From: Duganella sp. Leaf126
GTDB taxonomy: Bacteria; Pseudomonadota; Gammaproteobacteria; Burkholderiales; Burkholderiaceae_D
DNA length: 64,000 nt
Reading direction: 5' to 3'
Assembly: GCF_001423125.1 (NCBI RefSeq)
Contig: NZ_LMNW01000012.1
Location: 688,772-752,771 of the forward strand
Positions 8,267 through 15,659 of this stretch are shown here, piece by piece (the stretch's first letter is position 1; each line of letters opens with the position of its first letter). A program made the position numbers and the translations under genes. Under the pieces are notes generated by a model, which was not told the DNA's origin, did not search any database, and was given only the letters and a program-made list of their open reading frames with translations.

Positions 8267-8967
8267 GGCGCTACGCCCAGGTCGACCACGTCGATGACGA
8301 TGCCACGGCAGTACACGATGCCGTCTTCCATGATGTCGAAGGTCGCGTGCGGCACGTCGGTGCGGTAGGTCCAGCTGGTGTCATCTTCCGCGCACCACAG
8401 GGCTTCGACCTTGCGCGCCAGCGGTTCGCGCGAGAAGTAGTCCTTGAGCTCGACGTCGTCTTCAATGTTCTCGCGCCCAGGCAGCATGCCCTGCACATCA
8501 ATCAGCGCCGTGCCACCGTCGTAGCAGCCGAATTCATCATCGATGGCGCCGCGCAGTTCCATCAGGTCGTCGCTGGCGCCGAAGATCACCACCAGGCCGG
8601 CGGCAGCCGCCTGGGCTTGCTCTTCCTTCGTCATGTCGAATGGGTATTCGCGGCCGTCCAGCGTCACGGCCAGCAGTTCCTTGCTCAGCTTCGGTGCCGC
8701 GACCGGCGCCGCCGCCGGCACACCCATGTTGGTGTACGGGTGCTTGTCCTTGTGCGGCTGGATGTGCGCAATGAAGTGCTTGCCGATCGATTCGGCAGTG
8801 GCGAAGGCAGCGAACTCCTGGGCCGTGAAATTGGCGTAGTGGTACACGTTGCCGGGCGCGCCCTTGGCAAAGAACTGGATGGCCAGAGTCTGGCTGGCGG
8901 CGTCGTGACCGATGGCCGCGAGCTTGCTGGATTTGACCGGGGTGAGGGCGATGCTATTTGCGTTCAT
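8263..8967 (-). CDS. KTSC-domain phage protein
   Basis: A 234-residue protein. The N-terminal ~70 residues are a KTSC domain: VKSSKLAAIGHDAASQTLAI, FFAKGAPGNVYHYANFT, then EFAAFATAESIGKHFIAHI, the short beta domain named after the similar domain of lysyl-tRNA synthetase-associated and phage proteins. A linker leads to an acidic C-terminal half (GREYPFDMTKEEQAQAAAAG, WCAEDDTSW, DIMEDGIVYCRGIVIDV). It sits directly downstream of the exonuclease gene. KTSC proteins have no defined reaction. The start ATG at 8965-8967 follows GGAGTC. Confidence 0.8.
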   Translation of the reverse strand: MNANSIALTPVKSSKLAAIGHDAASQTLAIQFFAKGAPGNVYHYANFTAQEFAAFATAESIGKHFIAHIQPHKDKHPYTNMGVPAAAPVAAPKLSKELLAVTLDGREYPFDMTKEEQAQAAAAGLVVIFGASDDLMELRGAIDDEFGCYDGGTALIDVQGMLPGRENIEDDVELKDYFSREPLARKVEALWCAEDDTSWTYRTDVPHATFDIMEDGIVYCRGIVIDVVDLGVAP

Positions 8968-8991
8968 GGATGACTCCTGGTGGTGATGGGG

Positions 8992-10893
8992 TTATGCGGC
9001 GTACTTCGTCTGCACGGCGGCGATGTGGCGGGTCAGAGCAGCGCACATGCGCGGGAAATCAGCTTCGTGATACAACTTGGCGGCGCGGTCGGTGGCCGCC
9101 GGCGCAAAGCCCAACGCGGTCAGAAAGTCAGCGGTCAGCGTGATGCCGAGGCGTTCGCTGATCTGGCCTAGGCGCAGCGCCGGCGGTGTTTGCGCGTTCA
9201 CCGCGGCGCCGGTCGAGAACAGATCTGCCTCAGCAGTGCCTGCCTGCGAGTTGGCGAGGTCGCTCAGCCGGCCCTGTTCGGCCAGTGCTGCAGCCTGGTC
9301 TCGCGCGATGCTGGCGTGTGCAGCTGCAAGGGCGCTTTCGCGGGTTGGCTGCGCGTCCTGGGCGGCGCGGTCGGCTGCTGCCTGGCTGGCGCGCTGTTCG
9401 GCGAGCGCGGCGGCCTGCTGTTCCATCTGCGCCTTCGTGGCAGCGGCGACGCGCTCGCGCTCTGCCTGGTCGGCTGCGGCTTGACGCTCGGCATCGGCGC
9501 GGCGCTGGGCGGCCAGCTCGGCAGCCGCAGCAGCTTCGGCCTTGGCCTTTTCCTCGGCCGCGATCTTGGCGCGCAGCGCTTCCTGCTTGGCGGCCTCGGC
9601 GCGCTCGTGATCAGCGATGCGGGTGCGCACCACCAGCTGGAAGTCGTCCATCGGCTTGCCGATGATCTGCGCCATATCCATGAACAGGGCGCCGTACCCG
9701 GTGGCGTTTTCTTTGCACCATGCCTGCTTGAGGCGGTAATCGCCGGCCTTCTGGTTGGCTTCGATCTTGGCATTCGCCAACGTAGTGTTCACGGCATCGT
9801 GCAGGCTGGCCAGCGTGCGCTTGTTTTTCATGGCGCCAGCGAAGTCGGGCGGCAGCAGAGCCAGGCGCAGCGGTGCAATTTCCTTTTCCAGCCCTGCGAT
9901 GTGGTCTGCGTAATCGCGCTTGCCTTCGTTGAGGATCGTTTCCTTGATCTGTTCTTTGCGGGTCTTGACCAGCTTTTCCAGTTCCAGGCGCTTTGCGCGG
10001 AACTGGGCCTTGATGTGGTCGACCGTGCGCATCACCTCGTCGATGGTCGAGGTCTGCGCCAGCGCGGCCGCCTTGGCCAGATCGAGCTTGTCCTCGGCCT
10101 CACCGCAGAACTTCACGTTGTATTCGGCGTCCGCGAAGTCCTGGTCATCCTGCAGGTCGGTCTTGATAGTGCCGAGGAACTTCTCGGCAGCCTTCTGGTA
10201 GGCCATAAGGTTGCTGCTGACCACTTTGCCCTCGGTCTGCACGACCAGCGCGGGCAGCGCGGCGGCCGGCGCGGCTTCCGGCTTCACTGCATGGTCCACC
10301 TGCTTGTAGCTGGCAACATCGGCGTCGAATTGCTCCCAGCCAGCGCGGATGCGGTCGAACCAGGCGGCGTCCGGATACACCCACATCCAGACCATGTTTT
10401 CCTCGGTGCCGTCGGACACCATGAACATCCATTTCTCTGCACCGGTGACCATCAGCTGCTGTTGGACCTGTGGCTTGTGGTCGTCGGGCAGCTCGTTGCC
10501 GGCCACGGCGGCGGCCAGCTCTTCGTTCCACTGCTTGTGCTCGAAGCCGATGGTCTCGTCCATGGTCAGGCCGTCGCAGGATGCGCTCTCGCGCCCCAGC
10601 GACAGTGTCACCGGGTACAGGTCGTCGCCCAAGATTTTCTCGGCGTTCGGGCGGGCCGTGGCCTCGACCTGGTGGCCGTAGTCCAGGATGTGTTCCTGCA
10701 CCCACTCGCTGAATTCTTCCGCGAGGCCGGTTGCCTTCATGCGCACCAGCTCTGATCGGGTGACCTTTTTTGACAGGCCCAGCATGGCAGCCGCCTCGCT
10801 GGCGCCGTGGTGCGCGAAGCGGAAGGCGTGCCAGTCGTCGCTGCCCTGCAGCAGGTTGTGGATTTCACGGGTGAGGGTGGTCTCGCGTTGCAT
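8992..10893 (-). CDS. YqaJ-family viral exonuclease with long coiled-coil tail
   Basis: YqaJ enzymes are lambda-exonuclease-like 5'-3' nucleases that make ssDNA for a partner annealing protein. The N-terminal ~220 residues carry the fold: GSDDWHAFRFAHHGASEAAA, E77 in GHQVEATA, D107 in SCDGLT and E118-x-K120 in GFEHKQW, the metal-binding PD-(D/E)XK set, then QVQQQLMVTG. From residue ~230 the protein is helical and Ala/Glu/Lys/Gln-rich, with long heptads around 430-540. At 633 residues it is about twice the usual length, because of the tail. It is next to recT, the expected pairing. Confidence 0.9.
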   Translation of the reverse strand: MQRETTLTREIHNLLQGSDDWHAFRFAHHGASEAAAMLGLSKKVTRSELVRMKATGLAEEFSEWVQEHILDYGHQVEATARPNAEKILGDDLYPVTLSLGRESASCDGLTMDETIGFEHKQWNEELAAAVAGNELPDDHKPQVQQQLMVTGAEKWMFMVSDGTEENMVWMWVYPDAAWFDRIRAGWEQFDADVASYKQVDHAVKPEAAPAAALPALVVQTEGKVVSSNLMAYQKAAEKFLGTIKTDLQDDQDFADAEYNVKFCGEAEDKLDLAKAAALAQTSTIDEVMRTVDHIKAQFRAKRLELEKLVKTRKEQIKETILNEGKRDYADHIAGLEKEIAPLRLALLPPDFAGAMKNKRTLASLHDAVNTTLANAKIEANQKAGDYRLKQAWCKENATGYGALFMDMAQIIGKPMDDFQLVVRTRIADHERAEAAKQEALRAKIAAEEKAKAEAAAAAELAAQRRADAERQAAADQAERERVAAATKAQMEQQAAALAEQRASQAAADRAAQDAQPTRESALAAAHASIARDQAAALAEQGRLSDLANSQAGTAEADLFSTGAAVNAQTPPALRLGQISERLGITLTADFLTALGFAPAATDRAAKLYHEADFPRMCAALTRHIAAVQTKYAA

Positions 10894-10941
10894 GTTCTGT
10901 CCTGGTAGTTTTCGGGGTGTGGTCGGTGGTGCTGCTGCGGA

Positions 10942-11871
10942 TTACTCTTGCTCGTGGGCCCAACTGTCGATGGTCAGTTTTTGGGCCTCGGTGAACGTGG
11001 CGCGAGTACTCAACATCGCGATCAGCTGCGCCGGCGTCTTCTTCTTGCTCAAGACCATTTCGCGCCACACCGGCGTTTTCTCGGCAAACAGCTCATCCGT
11101 GCATTCCGGCAGCTGGTCGATGGTGTGCGGCTCAGCGGCAGCCTGGTGCGGCGCCGGGGTGATGTCGCGAATTTCGCGGCTCGACTCGTCGAGCTCGTCA
11201 GGGGTGTAGACACCCAGGATCACGTCCGGCGCATACAGGCGCGCCCAACGCTTCACGGCGAGGTATGCCAGCTGCTGTTTGGGATCGGTGGCCCACAGCG
11301 GGGAGTTGCGCACGCTGGCCTGCACCAGCAGCAGTTCGAGGGTGCGCGGCTGTGTCTCGCCGCGCAGCGTGGCCGAGATACGGATGCCCAGGCCGATCTC
11401 GGCGTTCAAGTCGTAGTCGGGCGCATGGAACTGATAGGCCTTGCGGTAATCCTTGTCGCCCTTTTTGCCGCGTTCGGGCACGCTGACCACCTTGGTCTTG
11501 CCGATGATGCGCTCCCATGGGCCGAACCACTCATAGTTGAAGCGGTCTTGCGTCACGCCGCTCGATACGATGGCCGCATTCACAAGCTGACCTTCGTAGC
11601 CAAGGGCGCCGTTGACCACGTGTGTCTTCTGCGCAACCGCAAAAGGGTTCATCTGCCACTGCATTGCCTGCATGATCACGGCCGCGCAATCCGAGGCACT
11701 GCTCTTGAGGTGGTCGGGGATCGTCGCGCGCCCCTTGGCCATGATGTCGGCCAGGCGCATGATGCTTTCCATGCTGCTGACATCGAGGACGAGTGAGGCG
11801 GTGCTGGCCGGCGCCATTGGGGCGCTCGACAGCTGCATGGCGGATTGCGCTTCTCGGGTGACTGCGTTCAT
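10942..11871 (-). CDS. recT: RecT-family single-strand annealing protein
   Basis: RecT anneals complementary ssDNA and promotes strand exchange with the exonuclease product. The 309-residue protein shows the family core: SMESIMRLADIMAKGRATIP, MQWQMNPFAVAQKT, GYEGQLVNAAI, FGPWERIIGKTKVV and the basic YLAVKRWARLYAPDVI near residue 215. The start ATG at 11869-11871 has AGGAGAG four bases upstream, better than an upstream in-frame ATG at 12015. It lies just upstream of the exonuclease in the same transcript, the usual exo/ssap module. Confidence 0.92.
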   Translation of the reverse strand: MNAVTREAQSAMQLSSAPMAPASTASLVLDVSSMESIMRLADIMAKGRATIPDHLKSSASDCAAVIMQAMQWQMNPFAVAQKTHVVNGALGYEGQLVNAAIVSSGVTQDRFNYEWFGPWERIIGKTKVVSVPERGKKGDKDYRKAYQFHAPDYDLNAEIGLGIRISATLRGETQPRTLELLLVQASVRNSPLWATDPKQQLAYLAVKRWARLYAPDVILGVYTPDELDESSREIRDITPAPHQAAAEPHTIDQLPECTDELFAEKTPVWREMVLSKKKTPAQLIAMLSTRATFTEAQKLTIDSWAHEQE

Positions 11872-11938
11872 GCTTCTCTCCTGTTTAACTTCGTTGTTGC
11901 CGCCGGTGGCAGGTATTTTCGCGGTGTTGGGGCGCCAG

Positions 11939-12073
11939 CTACTTGTCGCCTTTGCCGATCCAGATTTCTTGCTCCCGCTGCGCGGCGCGCGCATCGGCTT
12001 GCTGCATGTGTCCATAGGTCGCCGCGATCAAGATCAGCAGCGCTGCGATGGTCAGAAATTCACGCAGATTCAT
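11939..12073 (-). CDS. Small membrane protein, 44 aa
   Basis: The start ATG at 12071-12073 is preceded by GGAGG with 5-base spacing, and the gene overlaps its upstream neighbour by 14 bases. MNLREFLTIAALLILIAATYG forms one N-terminal transmembrane helix followed by a charged tail (QREQEIWIGKGDK). Orientation and role are unknown. Small single-span proteins of this kind are common in phage early operons. Confidence 0.65.
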   Translation of the reverse strand: MNLREFLTIAALLILIAATYGHMQQADARAAQREQEIWIGKGDK

Positions 12074-12329
12074 CGGTGCCTCCGTGGGGCGTTGCGCGCT
12101 CAGCCATGACACGGTCGCGCTTGAGCTGGATCGCTGCTTGCACAGCCTGGCGTCTCTTCCAACTCGGCACGCCCAAACCCTCCAGCGCAATTTTTAGCAC
12201 GCGCAGCTCGTGGCCCGTCATCATCGAGTTGCCGGTGTACAGGCTGACGATGCGGCGCAGCGCACGCTCATGTGGCGTCCACGGCGTCCTGGGCAACTGG
12301 GCGATCAGGCCCGTCTCCAGCGCGCTCAC
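12060..12329 (-). CDS. Small phage protein, 89 aa
   Basis: GTG start at 12327-12329 overlaps the upstream stop (GTGA). WTPHERALRRIVSLYTGNSM then MTGHELRVLKIALEGLGVPS and WKRRQAVQAAIQL suggest three or four helices with a basic surface, possibly DNA-binding. I do not recognise a family. The frame is open upstream of the GTG but that part is antisense-like and lies across another gene. Confidence 0.6.
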   Translation of the reverse strand: MSALETGLIAQLPRTPWTPHERALRRIVSLYTGNSMMTGHELRVLKIALEGLGVPSWKRRQAVQAAIQLKRDRVMAERATPHGGTDESA

Positions 12330-12460
12330 GTGCGCACCATGGCGGTTACGCCCAGCGCGCCAGCGTCGTACAGCGCGTCGCAGATCGCGCCCAGGGCGCC
12401 GATGGCAGTCCGGTGCTCGATGCGGCCGTCCTCGTGCTTGATGGTGAGCTGGTAGATCAT
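12326..12460 (-). CDS. Very small phage protein, 44 aa
   Basis: ATG at 12458-12460 overlaps the upstream stop as ATGA, and the TGA overlaps the next GTG as GTGA. The peptide starts MIYQLTIKHEDGRIEHRTAI and ends GVTAMVRT, a small beta-alpha unit with GALGAICDALYDAGA as a helix. The coding frame is supported by the exact four-base couplings on both sides and by its protein-like composition. Confidence 0.6.
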   Translation of the reverse strand: MIYQLTIKHEDGRIEHRTAIGALGAICDALYDAGALGVTAMVRT

Positions 12461-12573
12461 GGCAACACCACCGATTTGAGAGCGCCGAACCAGAGGGCGC
12501 CGGCGGCCGCACTACCCATCACGAAGCCGGCGACGGACCCAACCAGGATGGCGCGGAGGAAGCGATATTTCAC
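12457..12573 (-). CDS. Very small membrane protein, 38 aa
   Basis: GTG start at 12571-12573 lies in a GTGA overlap and the stop lies in an ATGA overlap with the next gene. The peptide starts MKYRFLRAILVGSVAGFVMG and runs through a Gly/Ala-rich hydrophobic helix to LKSVVLP. It is a single-span membrane peptide with a basic N-terminus. The function is unknown. Confidence 0.6.
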   Translation of the reverse strand: MKYRFLRAILVGSVAGFVMGSAAAGALWFGALKSVVLP

Positions 12574-12791
12574 GATGCGGCTCCCTCGCGGTAGGTCAGC
12601 TGCAGACGGATCGCGTTGCGGCCAGCGGTGGCCGGCGCGCTGCAGCAGCTGCCGGCGGGCACTTGCTCAGCTGCGTCGAGGTTGCCGCTGGTCAGCGCGT
12701 CCTCGAAGCCGCTATCCTGGTAGTCGAAGGCGAGGGCGCTCGATACGGCGAGGCGCGAGGCGCGGCCGGCGGTGATGTGGCGGGCGATCAC
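12570..12791 (-). CDS. Small phage hypothetical protein, 73 aa
   Basis: ATG at 12789-12791 overlaps the upstream stop (ATGA) and the stop overlaps the 38-aa gene (GTGA). The sequence has SSALAFDYQDSGFEDAL, a Cys pair (GSCCSAP) and RNAIRLQLTYREGAA at the end. No family recognised. Confidence 0.55.
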   Translation of the reverse strand: MIARHITAGRASRLAVSSALAFDYQDSGFEDALTSGNLDAAEQVPAGSCCSAPATAGRNAIRLQLTYREGAAS

Positions 12792-13045
12792 TTCGCACGC
12801 TCCGCAAGCATGGCATCGGCGAACGCATACGCACGGGTGGCGATCTCCTGCTCGTTCCTATATTCGCAACTACCTTTGGTCTTGTTTTCGATCATCGGCG
12901 CCAACGCTCGCACCGCGAAGTAGTCGCGCATCGACATCCCGCCATATGCCTCGGTGTCGATCCGCTCCTGGCCGTCGCTGTCGATGCCGGTTACCGTAGC
13001 CTCCAGACTCGGGAACGCCGGACCGCCGTTGTTCGTGATGCTCAT
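12788..13045 (-). CDS. Phage protein of the GGPAFP...MSMRDYFA family, 85 aa
   Basis: NNGGPAFPSLEATV near the N-terminus and YGGMSMRDYFAVRALAPMI in the middle are the two conserved blocks of a very common small phage early protein of unknown function. The C-terminus (ATRAYAFADAMLAERAK) is a helix typical of the family. Start ATG at 13043-13045 follows GGGAGAG. Confidence 0.78.
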   Translation of the reverse strand: MSITNNGGPAFPSLEATVTGIDSDGQERIDTEAYGGMSMRDYFAVRALAPMIENKTKGSCEYRNEQEIATRAYAFADAMLAERAK

Positions 13046-13098
13046 GTCGCTCTCCCTGTTCGTTTCGTTGTTGGGGACCGCGTTCGCCGGTCGCTGCG

Positions 13099-13201
13099 TG
13101 TGATGGCGGGATTCGAACCCGCTTGGCGTGATGCGAATAGCTGAGCTTGCAGCGCCTTTCCACCGTGTTTCTCGCCCATCGTCATGGGGTTGCTCACCAC
13201 A
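13099..13201 (-). ncRNA. tRNA-like element 1 (degenerate)
   Basis: On the minus strand, GCGGG-TTCGAAT-CCCGC forms a perfect T arm (13106-13122). It is followed directly by CATCACA, which pairs with TGTGGTG (13195-13201) as a 7-bp acceptor with one wobble. The 72 bases between the acceptor and the T arm are too long for a normal tRNA and show a CCCAT/ATGGG hairpin and a GGCG/CGCC stem, but no clear anticodon arm and no CCA. It begins two bases after element 2. It may be a tRNA remnant or a structured RNA that mimics tRNA. Confidence 0.42.
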
Positions 13202-13203
13202 TC

Positions 13204-13284
13204 GAAGCCGGCTGGATTCGAACCAGCGTTCCCCGTTACCGTCGCGCTCGGAATAGGTGCCCTTAGCCGCTAGACGACAGCTTC
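13204..13284 (-). ncRNA. tRNA-like element 2 (degenerate)
   Basis: On the minus strand the acceptor GAAGCTG pairs with CGGCTTC. The D arm (TCGTCTAGCGGCTAAGGGC) looks like that of tRNA-Glu, and the T arm is GCTGG-TTCGAAT-CCAGC (13211-13227). The acceptor pairing extends outward to 15 bp (13196-13210 with 13278-13292), far more than a tRNA needs. The expected anticodon stem does not form: there are 31 bases between D and T stems. A pseudo-tRNA or tRNA mimic is more likely than a working tRNA. Confidence 0.45.
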
Positions 13285-13350
13285 GATGTGGTTCCCGCGC
13301 TTGCCCGGCGCGGGACGGGTGCTGCTGGCGGCCAGGCGGCCACCAAAGGA

Positions 13351-13530
13351 TCAGGCCGCTGCCACCTGCGACGCGCGGAATTTCGTCGTAGCCGTCGAGC
13401 CTTCGAGCAGGACCTCGATGAAGTCGCCGCGCAAAGACGGATGGGTAGCGATGTATTTGCCAGGGCGACGTTCTGGCGCTGCCTTGGTGCCCACGACGGT
13501 GACTGCCTGATTTTTCTTGAACGAACTCAT
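13351..13530 (-). CDS. Small basic phage protein, 59 aa
   Basis: ATG at 13528-13530 follows GAAAGG. MSSFKKNQAVTVVGTKAAPE, RRPGKYIATHPSLRGDFIEV and TTKFRASQVAA give a short beta-barrel-like pattern (alternating hydrophobic residues, SH3/KOW-like) with a basic N-terminus. It could bind nucleic acid. I do not recognise the family. The open frame upstream of this ATG is a shadow. Confidence 0.6.
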   Translation of the reverse strand: MSSFKKNQAVTVVGTKAAPERRPGKYIATHPSLRGDFIEVLLEGSTATTKFRASQVAAA

Positions 13531-13681
13531 GTGATGCCTTTCTATGGTTGGTGGTGGCCGGATACGCCGGCCGGCGGCACGGTGCGAGTGCGACGCGGGC
13601 ATTCCAGATCCCACTGGGCGCGATTTCGTCGCCTGGCCAGGACTAGCCAGGTGGTAGCAGCACCCAGCGACCGCATTCGGA

Positions 13682-14020
13682 TTAGTGCGTGACCAGCACG
13701 TCGCCGATCGACTGCGCGCCGTTCGGGTCGGTGCTTGTGCGGCCAGGACGGAGCGGGCCGGGCGCGGCATCAGCCAGGCATTCAGCTTTGACCTGTGCGG
13801 CGCTGGCGCCGGCGTACACGGCGCGGATGGCCTGGGCGACTTGTGTATTCGGCCGCTCGCCATTCAGTTCCTTGTGCACCTCGGCTTCCGGCGCGCCTTG
13901 CGCCTTGAGCAGCACGACGACATCAGCTACCTTCTGCAGTGCAGCGCACTGCTTTTCAACTGGTGCGGCCTGCAGGGTGGAGGCGATCAGCAGCGCGGCA
14001 ACAACGATGACTTTTTTCAC
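13682..14020 (-). CDS. Exported small protein with Sec signal peptide, 112 aa
   Basis: GTG start at 14018-14020 with AGGAG six bases upstream. MKKVIVVAALLIASTLQA is a clean signal peptide with an A-x-A type cleavage site before APVEKQC. The mature part has two Cys (KQCAALQ, AECLADA), which could form one disulfide, and helical segments (EAEVHKELNG, VAQAIRAVYAGASAAQV). It should end up in the periplasm. An exported protein made from the early PL operon suggests an effect on the host envelope, such as exclusion. That is inference; no family is recognised. Confidence 0.68.
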   Translation of the reverse strand: MKKVIVVAALLIASTLQAAPVEKQCAALQKVADVVVLLKAQGAPEAEVHKELNGERPNTQVAQAIRAVYAGASAAQVKAECLADAAPGPLRPGRTSTDPNGAQSIGDVLVTH

Positions 14021-14072
14021 GATGAACTCCTAAAATTGGTGGATGGGGCAGGACTTCACTTCCTGTCGCGTG

Positions 14073-14435
14073 TCACATCGGTGGGCGCTCCACGTTGAAG
14101 TTGCGCTCCCACTCCATGCGCTCGATGCGCGCATCTTCGGCCGACACTTGGCGCAGCTCGTGCGCGCTCGGCAGCGTGCGGTTGCACCAGTCGTCGAATT
14201 CGAGCAATACGGGGCGCCTGAAGAATGCGGTCAGCGCCACGTCGTGGCCGGTCAGCGTCACGTCCGTTACTTCGTAGCCGGCCGCGTCGAGCGTTCCGTG
14301 CAGGTCGAGCAGCACGCCGTCATGTTCGTAGCCCACTACCAGCACGCGGGTACCGGGTGTCACGGTCGGCTGCTGTGCTGGCACGGCCGGCGCGCTGGCA
14401 CGCTGGAGCAGCGCGAAGTTGATCGGAGCATTCAT
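14073..14435 (-). CDS. Phage hypothetical protein, 120 aa
   Basis: Starts with ATG at 14433-14435, overlapping the upstream stop by one base. GTRVLVVGYEHDGVLLDLHG, AGYEVTDVTLTG and the C-terminal ELRQVSAEDARIERMEWERN give a beta-alpha fold ending in a charged helix. No known domain. It is the third gene from PL, so it should be expressed immediately on induction. Confidence 0.6.
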   Translation of the reverse strand: MNAPINFALLQRASAPAVPAQQPTVTPGTRVLVVGYEHDGVLLDLHGTLDAAGYEVTDVTLTGHDVALTAFFRRPVLLEFDDWCNRTLPSAHELRQVSAEDARIERMEWERNFNVERPPM

Positions 14436-14755
14436 TACGCAGCCTCGGCAGCTTCGAAGGCCTGGGTCAGCACTGCCGGCTCGTACGTGTTGACCTCGCC
14501 GTACGCCTCAAACACGCGGCCGATCAGGTGGCCTGCGGCGCGGCTCAGCGCCGCAGCGCGGCGACCGATCCGGCTCATTTCGGTGTTGGTACGGGTCATG
14601 CCGCGTGCGGCACAGAACTGCGCAACGGTCTGGCGACCGTCTGCCGGTGCTGCTGCGACCAGGCTCAAGCGCGGCGCGCGCGGCGCCAGGTCAGCAGCCA
14701 ATTCGGTGAAGTGGAAGGCGCTGCCAGATGGCGCGCCAACGATCAGGGCGATCAC
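14435..14755 (-). CDS. Phage hypothetical protein with HTH-like segment, 106 aa
   Basis: GTG start at 14753-14755 overlaps the upstream stop (GTGA). QTVAQFCAARGMTRTNTEMS followed by RIGRRAAALSRAAGHLIGR looks like a helix-turn-helix with a basic second helix, and the C-terminus (YEPAVLTQAFEAAE) is a further helix. A DNA-binding early regulator is possible. No family recognised. Confidence 0.6.
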   Translation of the reverse strand: MIALIVGAPSGSAFHFTELAADLAPRAPRLSLVAAAPADGRQTVAQFCAARGMTRTNTEMSRIGRRAAALSRAAGHLIGRVFEAYGEVNTYEPAVLTQAFEAAEAA

Positions 14756-14847
14756 TTCGCCACCTGCTGGGCGGCGTATGCGACCTCACCGCGGAGGGCG
14801 GCTTCGGCAAGTGCTGCAAGTTCGGCTGGTGACATTTCGTTCTCCAT
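14752..14847 (-). CDS. First PL gene, very small protein, 31 aa
   Basis: ATG at 14845-14847 is the first start after PL, 25 bases past its -10. The peptide begins MENEMSPAELAALAEAALRG and ends AQQVAK, a single amphipathic helix. The stop overlaps the next gene's start (GTGA). Small helical first-gene products are typical of phage PL transcripts; the role is unknown. Confidence 0.55.
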   Translation of the reverse strand: MENEMSPAELAALAEAALRGEVAYAAQQVAK

Positions 14848-14871
14848 CGCTGTGTTTGCTTCGATGGATGA

Positions 14872-14900
14872 ACTATAGCGCAGCTATATTTCACTTGCAA
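14872..14900 (-). promoter_or_regulatory. PL, early leftward promoter
   Basis: Read on the minus strand: -35 TTGCAA (14895-14900), a 17-base spacer and -10 TATAGT (14872-14877). Operator copy 1 (14874-14888) covers the -10 and part of the spacer, so repressor binding must block it. PR has the same -10, spacing and operator placement. Confidence 0.85.
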
Positions 14901-14954
14901 TAGCAGCGCTACAGTTCTTCAAAATTATTTTTGCATGATGTGCAGCATTGCTAC
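14874..14954. promoter_or_regulatory. Left operator, three repressor sites
   Basis: Three copies of TATAGC-N3-GCTATA: a perfect copy TATAGCGCAGCTATA at 14874-14888, TAGC-AGC-GCTA at 14901-14911, and CAGC-ATT-GCTAC at about 14943-14954. The same motif occurs three times between repressor and cro, which identifies it as the immunity operator. Confidence 0.85.
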
Positions 14955-15083
14955 AGAAAAGGTGCTTTCACCGGGTGGTCGGGGGCGCGCAGCAGCCCCA
15001 TGGGTACTTGGCTGCCGTTCATTTGTACGATGGCCATTCTGTCAGGCTCGGAGCCCGAAGAACCGATCGGAAAGCTTTAGACG

Positions 15084-15107
15084 AAAAAAAGCCCGCATGT
15101 GCGGGCT
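15084..15107 (-). terminator. Terminator of the repressor operon
   Basis: On the minus strand AGCCCGCA-CA-TGCGGGCT is followed by seven T. It lies after the rex-position gene and ends the repressor transcript before PL. The stretch between it and the left operators (14955-15083) shows no gene. Confidence 0.85.
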
Positions 15108-15129
15108 GGTTAAGAGACAGTGGAGAGTC

Positions 15130-15636
15130 CTATGCGGGCGGGCTACTCGCTTCGCAGATTTCTTTCCAGTGGTCTTTAAAAACCTCACGCCGAGCGAGCT
15201 CGTACTGAGTATCTACAGAGTCGTTTGGCGTTGGGATGTTAGGGAACTGCTTTCTTAAATTTGCAATCCGATCGAGTCGTTCATTAACTTTGGTCAATAC
15301 AAGCAAAAACTCCTCGGGCGACTCTTCGCCAAGCATACCCTCACTCTCGATATACACGGTTTTGGTCTGGCGGCCGGAAATAAATTTTTCAAAACCGGTG
15401 TAGGCGCCCATTCTGTTCTTGGAATTAAACTCTCCGCAATGCCAGTTGAAGTCAACGAGTCGATCGTTTCGGAAAAGTATGGTGGTAGGGTCTATTACAC
15501 GCTCGGCGACCAACTCGCGTGCCTTGGGTAGCGTCACCCAGCTTTCATATTTAAGCCAAAAAATCGCGCAGCTGATGGCGGCTGCTACCACTACCAGGAG
15601 TGCGACGCGTTTAGAAGTTGATGACGGTTTATTCAT
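15130..15636 (-). CDS. Membrane-anchored protein in the rex position, 168 aa
   Basis: Lies 23 bases downstream of the repressor on the same strand and before a terminator, so it should be made in the lysogen. The start is taken as ATG at 15634-15636; a TTG at 15648 would add four residues. A basic N-terminus (NKPSSTSKR) is followed by one transmembrane helix (VALLVVVAAAISCAIFWL). A soluble part of ~130 residues follows, with two Cys (HCGEF, KEICEAS), the rest mainly charged and helical. No known domain recognised. The position equals that of lambda rexAB, so superinfection exclusion is a reasonable guess. Confidence 0.72.
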   Translation of the reverse strand: MNKPSSTSKRVALLVVVAAAISCAIFWLKYESWVTLPKARELVAERVIDPTTILFRNDRLVDFNWHCGEFNSKNRMGAYTGFEKFISGRQTKTVYIESEGMLGEESPEEFLLVLTKVNERLDRIANLRKQFPNIPTPNDSVDTQYELARREVFKDHWKEICEASSPPA

Positions 15637-15659
15637 CGCATTGACCAATATTCCATTAT

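Noticed and set aside
9190-10755. 521-codon open frame on the plus strand
   Set aside because: Antisense to the YqaJ exonuclease, which has the catalytic residues and fits the operon direction.
13099-13284. Two working tRNA genes
   Set aside because: T arms and acceptors pair, but neither has a proper anticodon stem and spacing is wrong, so I list them only as tRNA-like elements.
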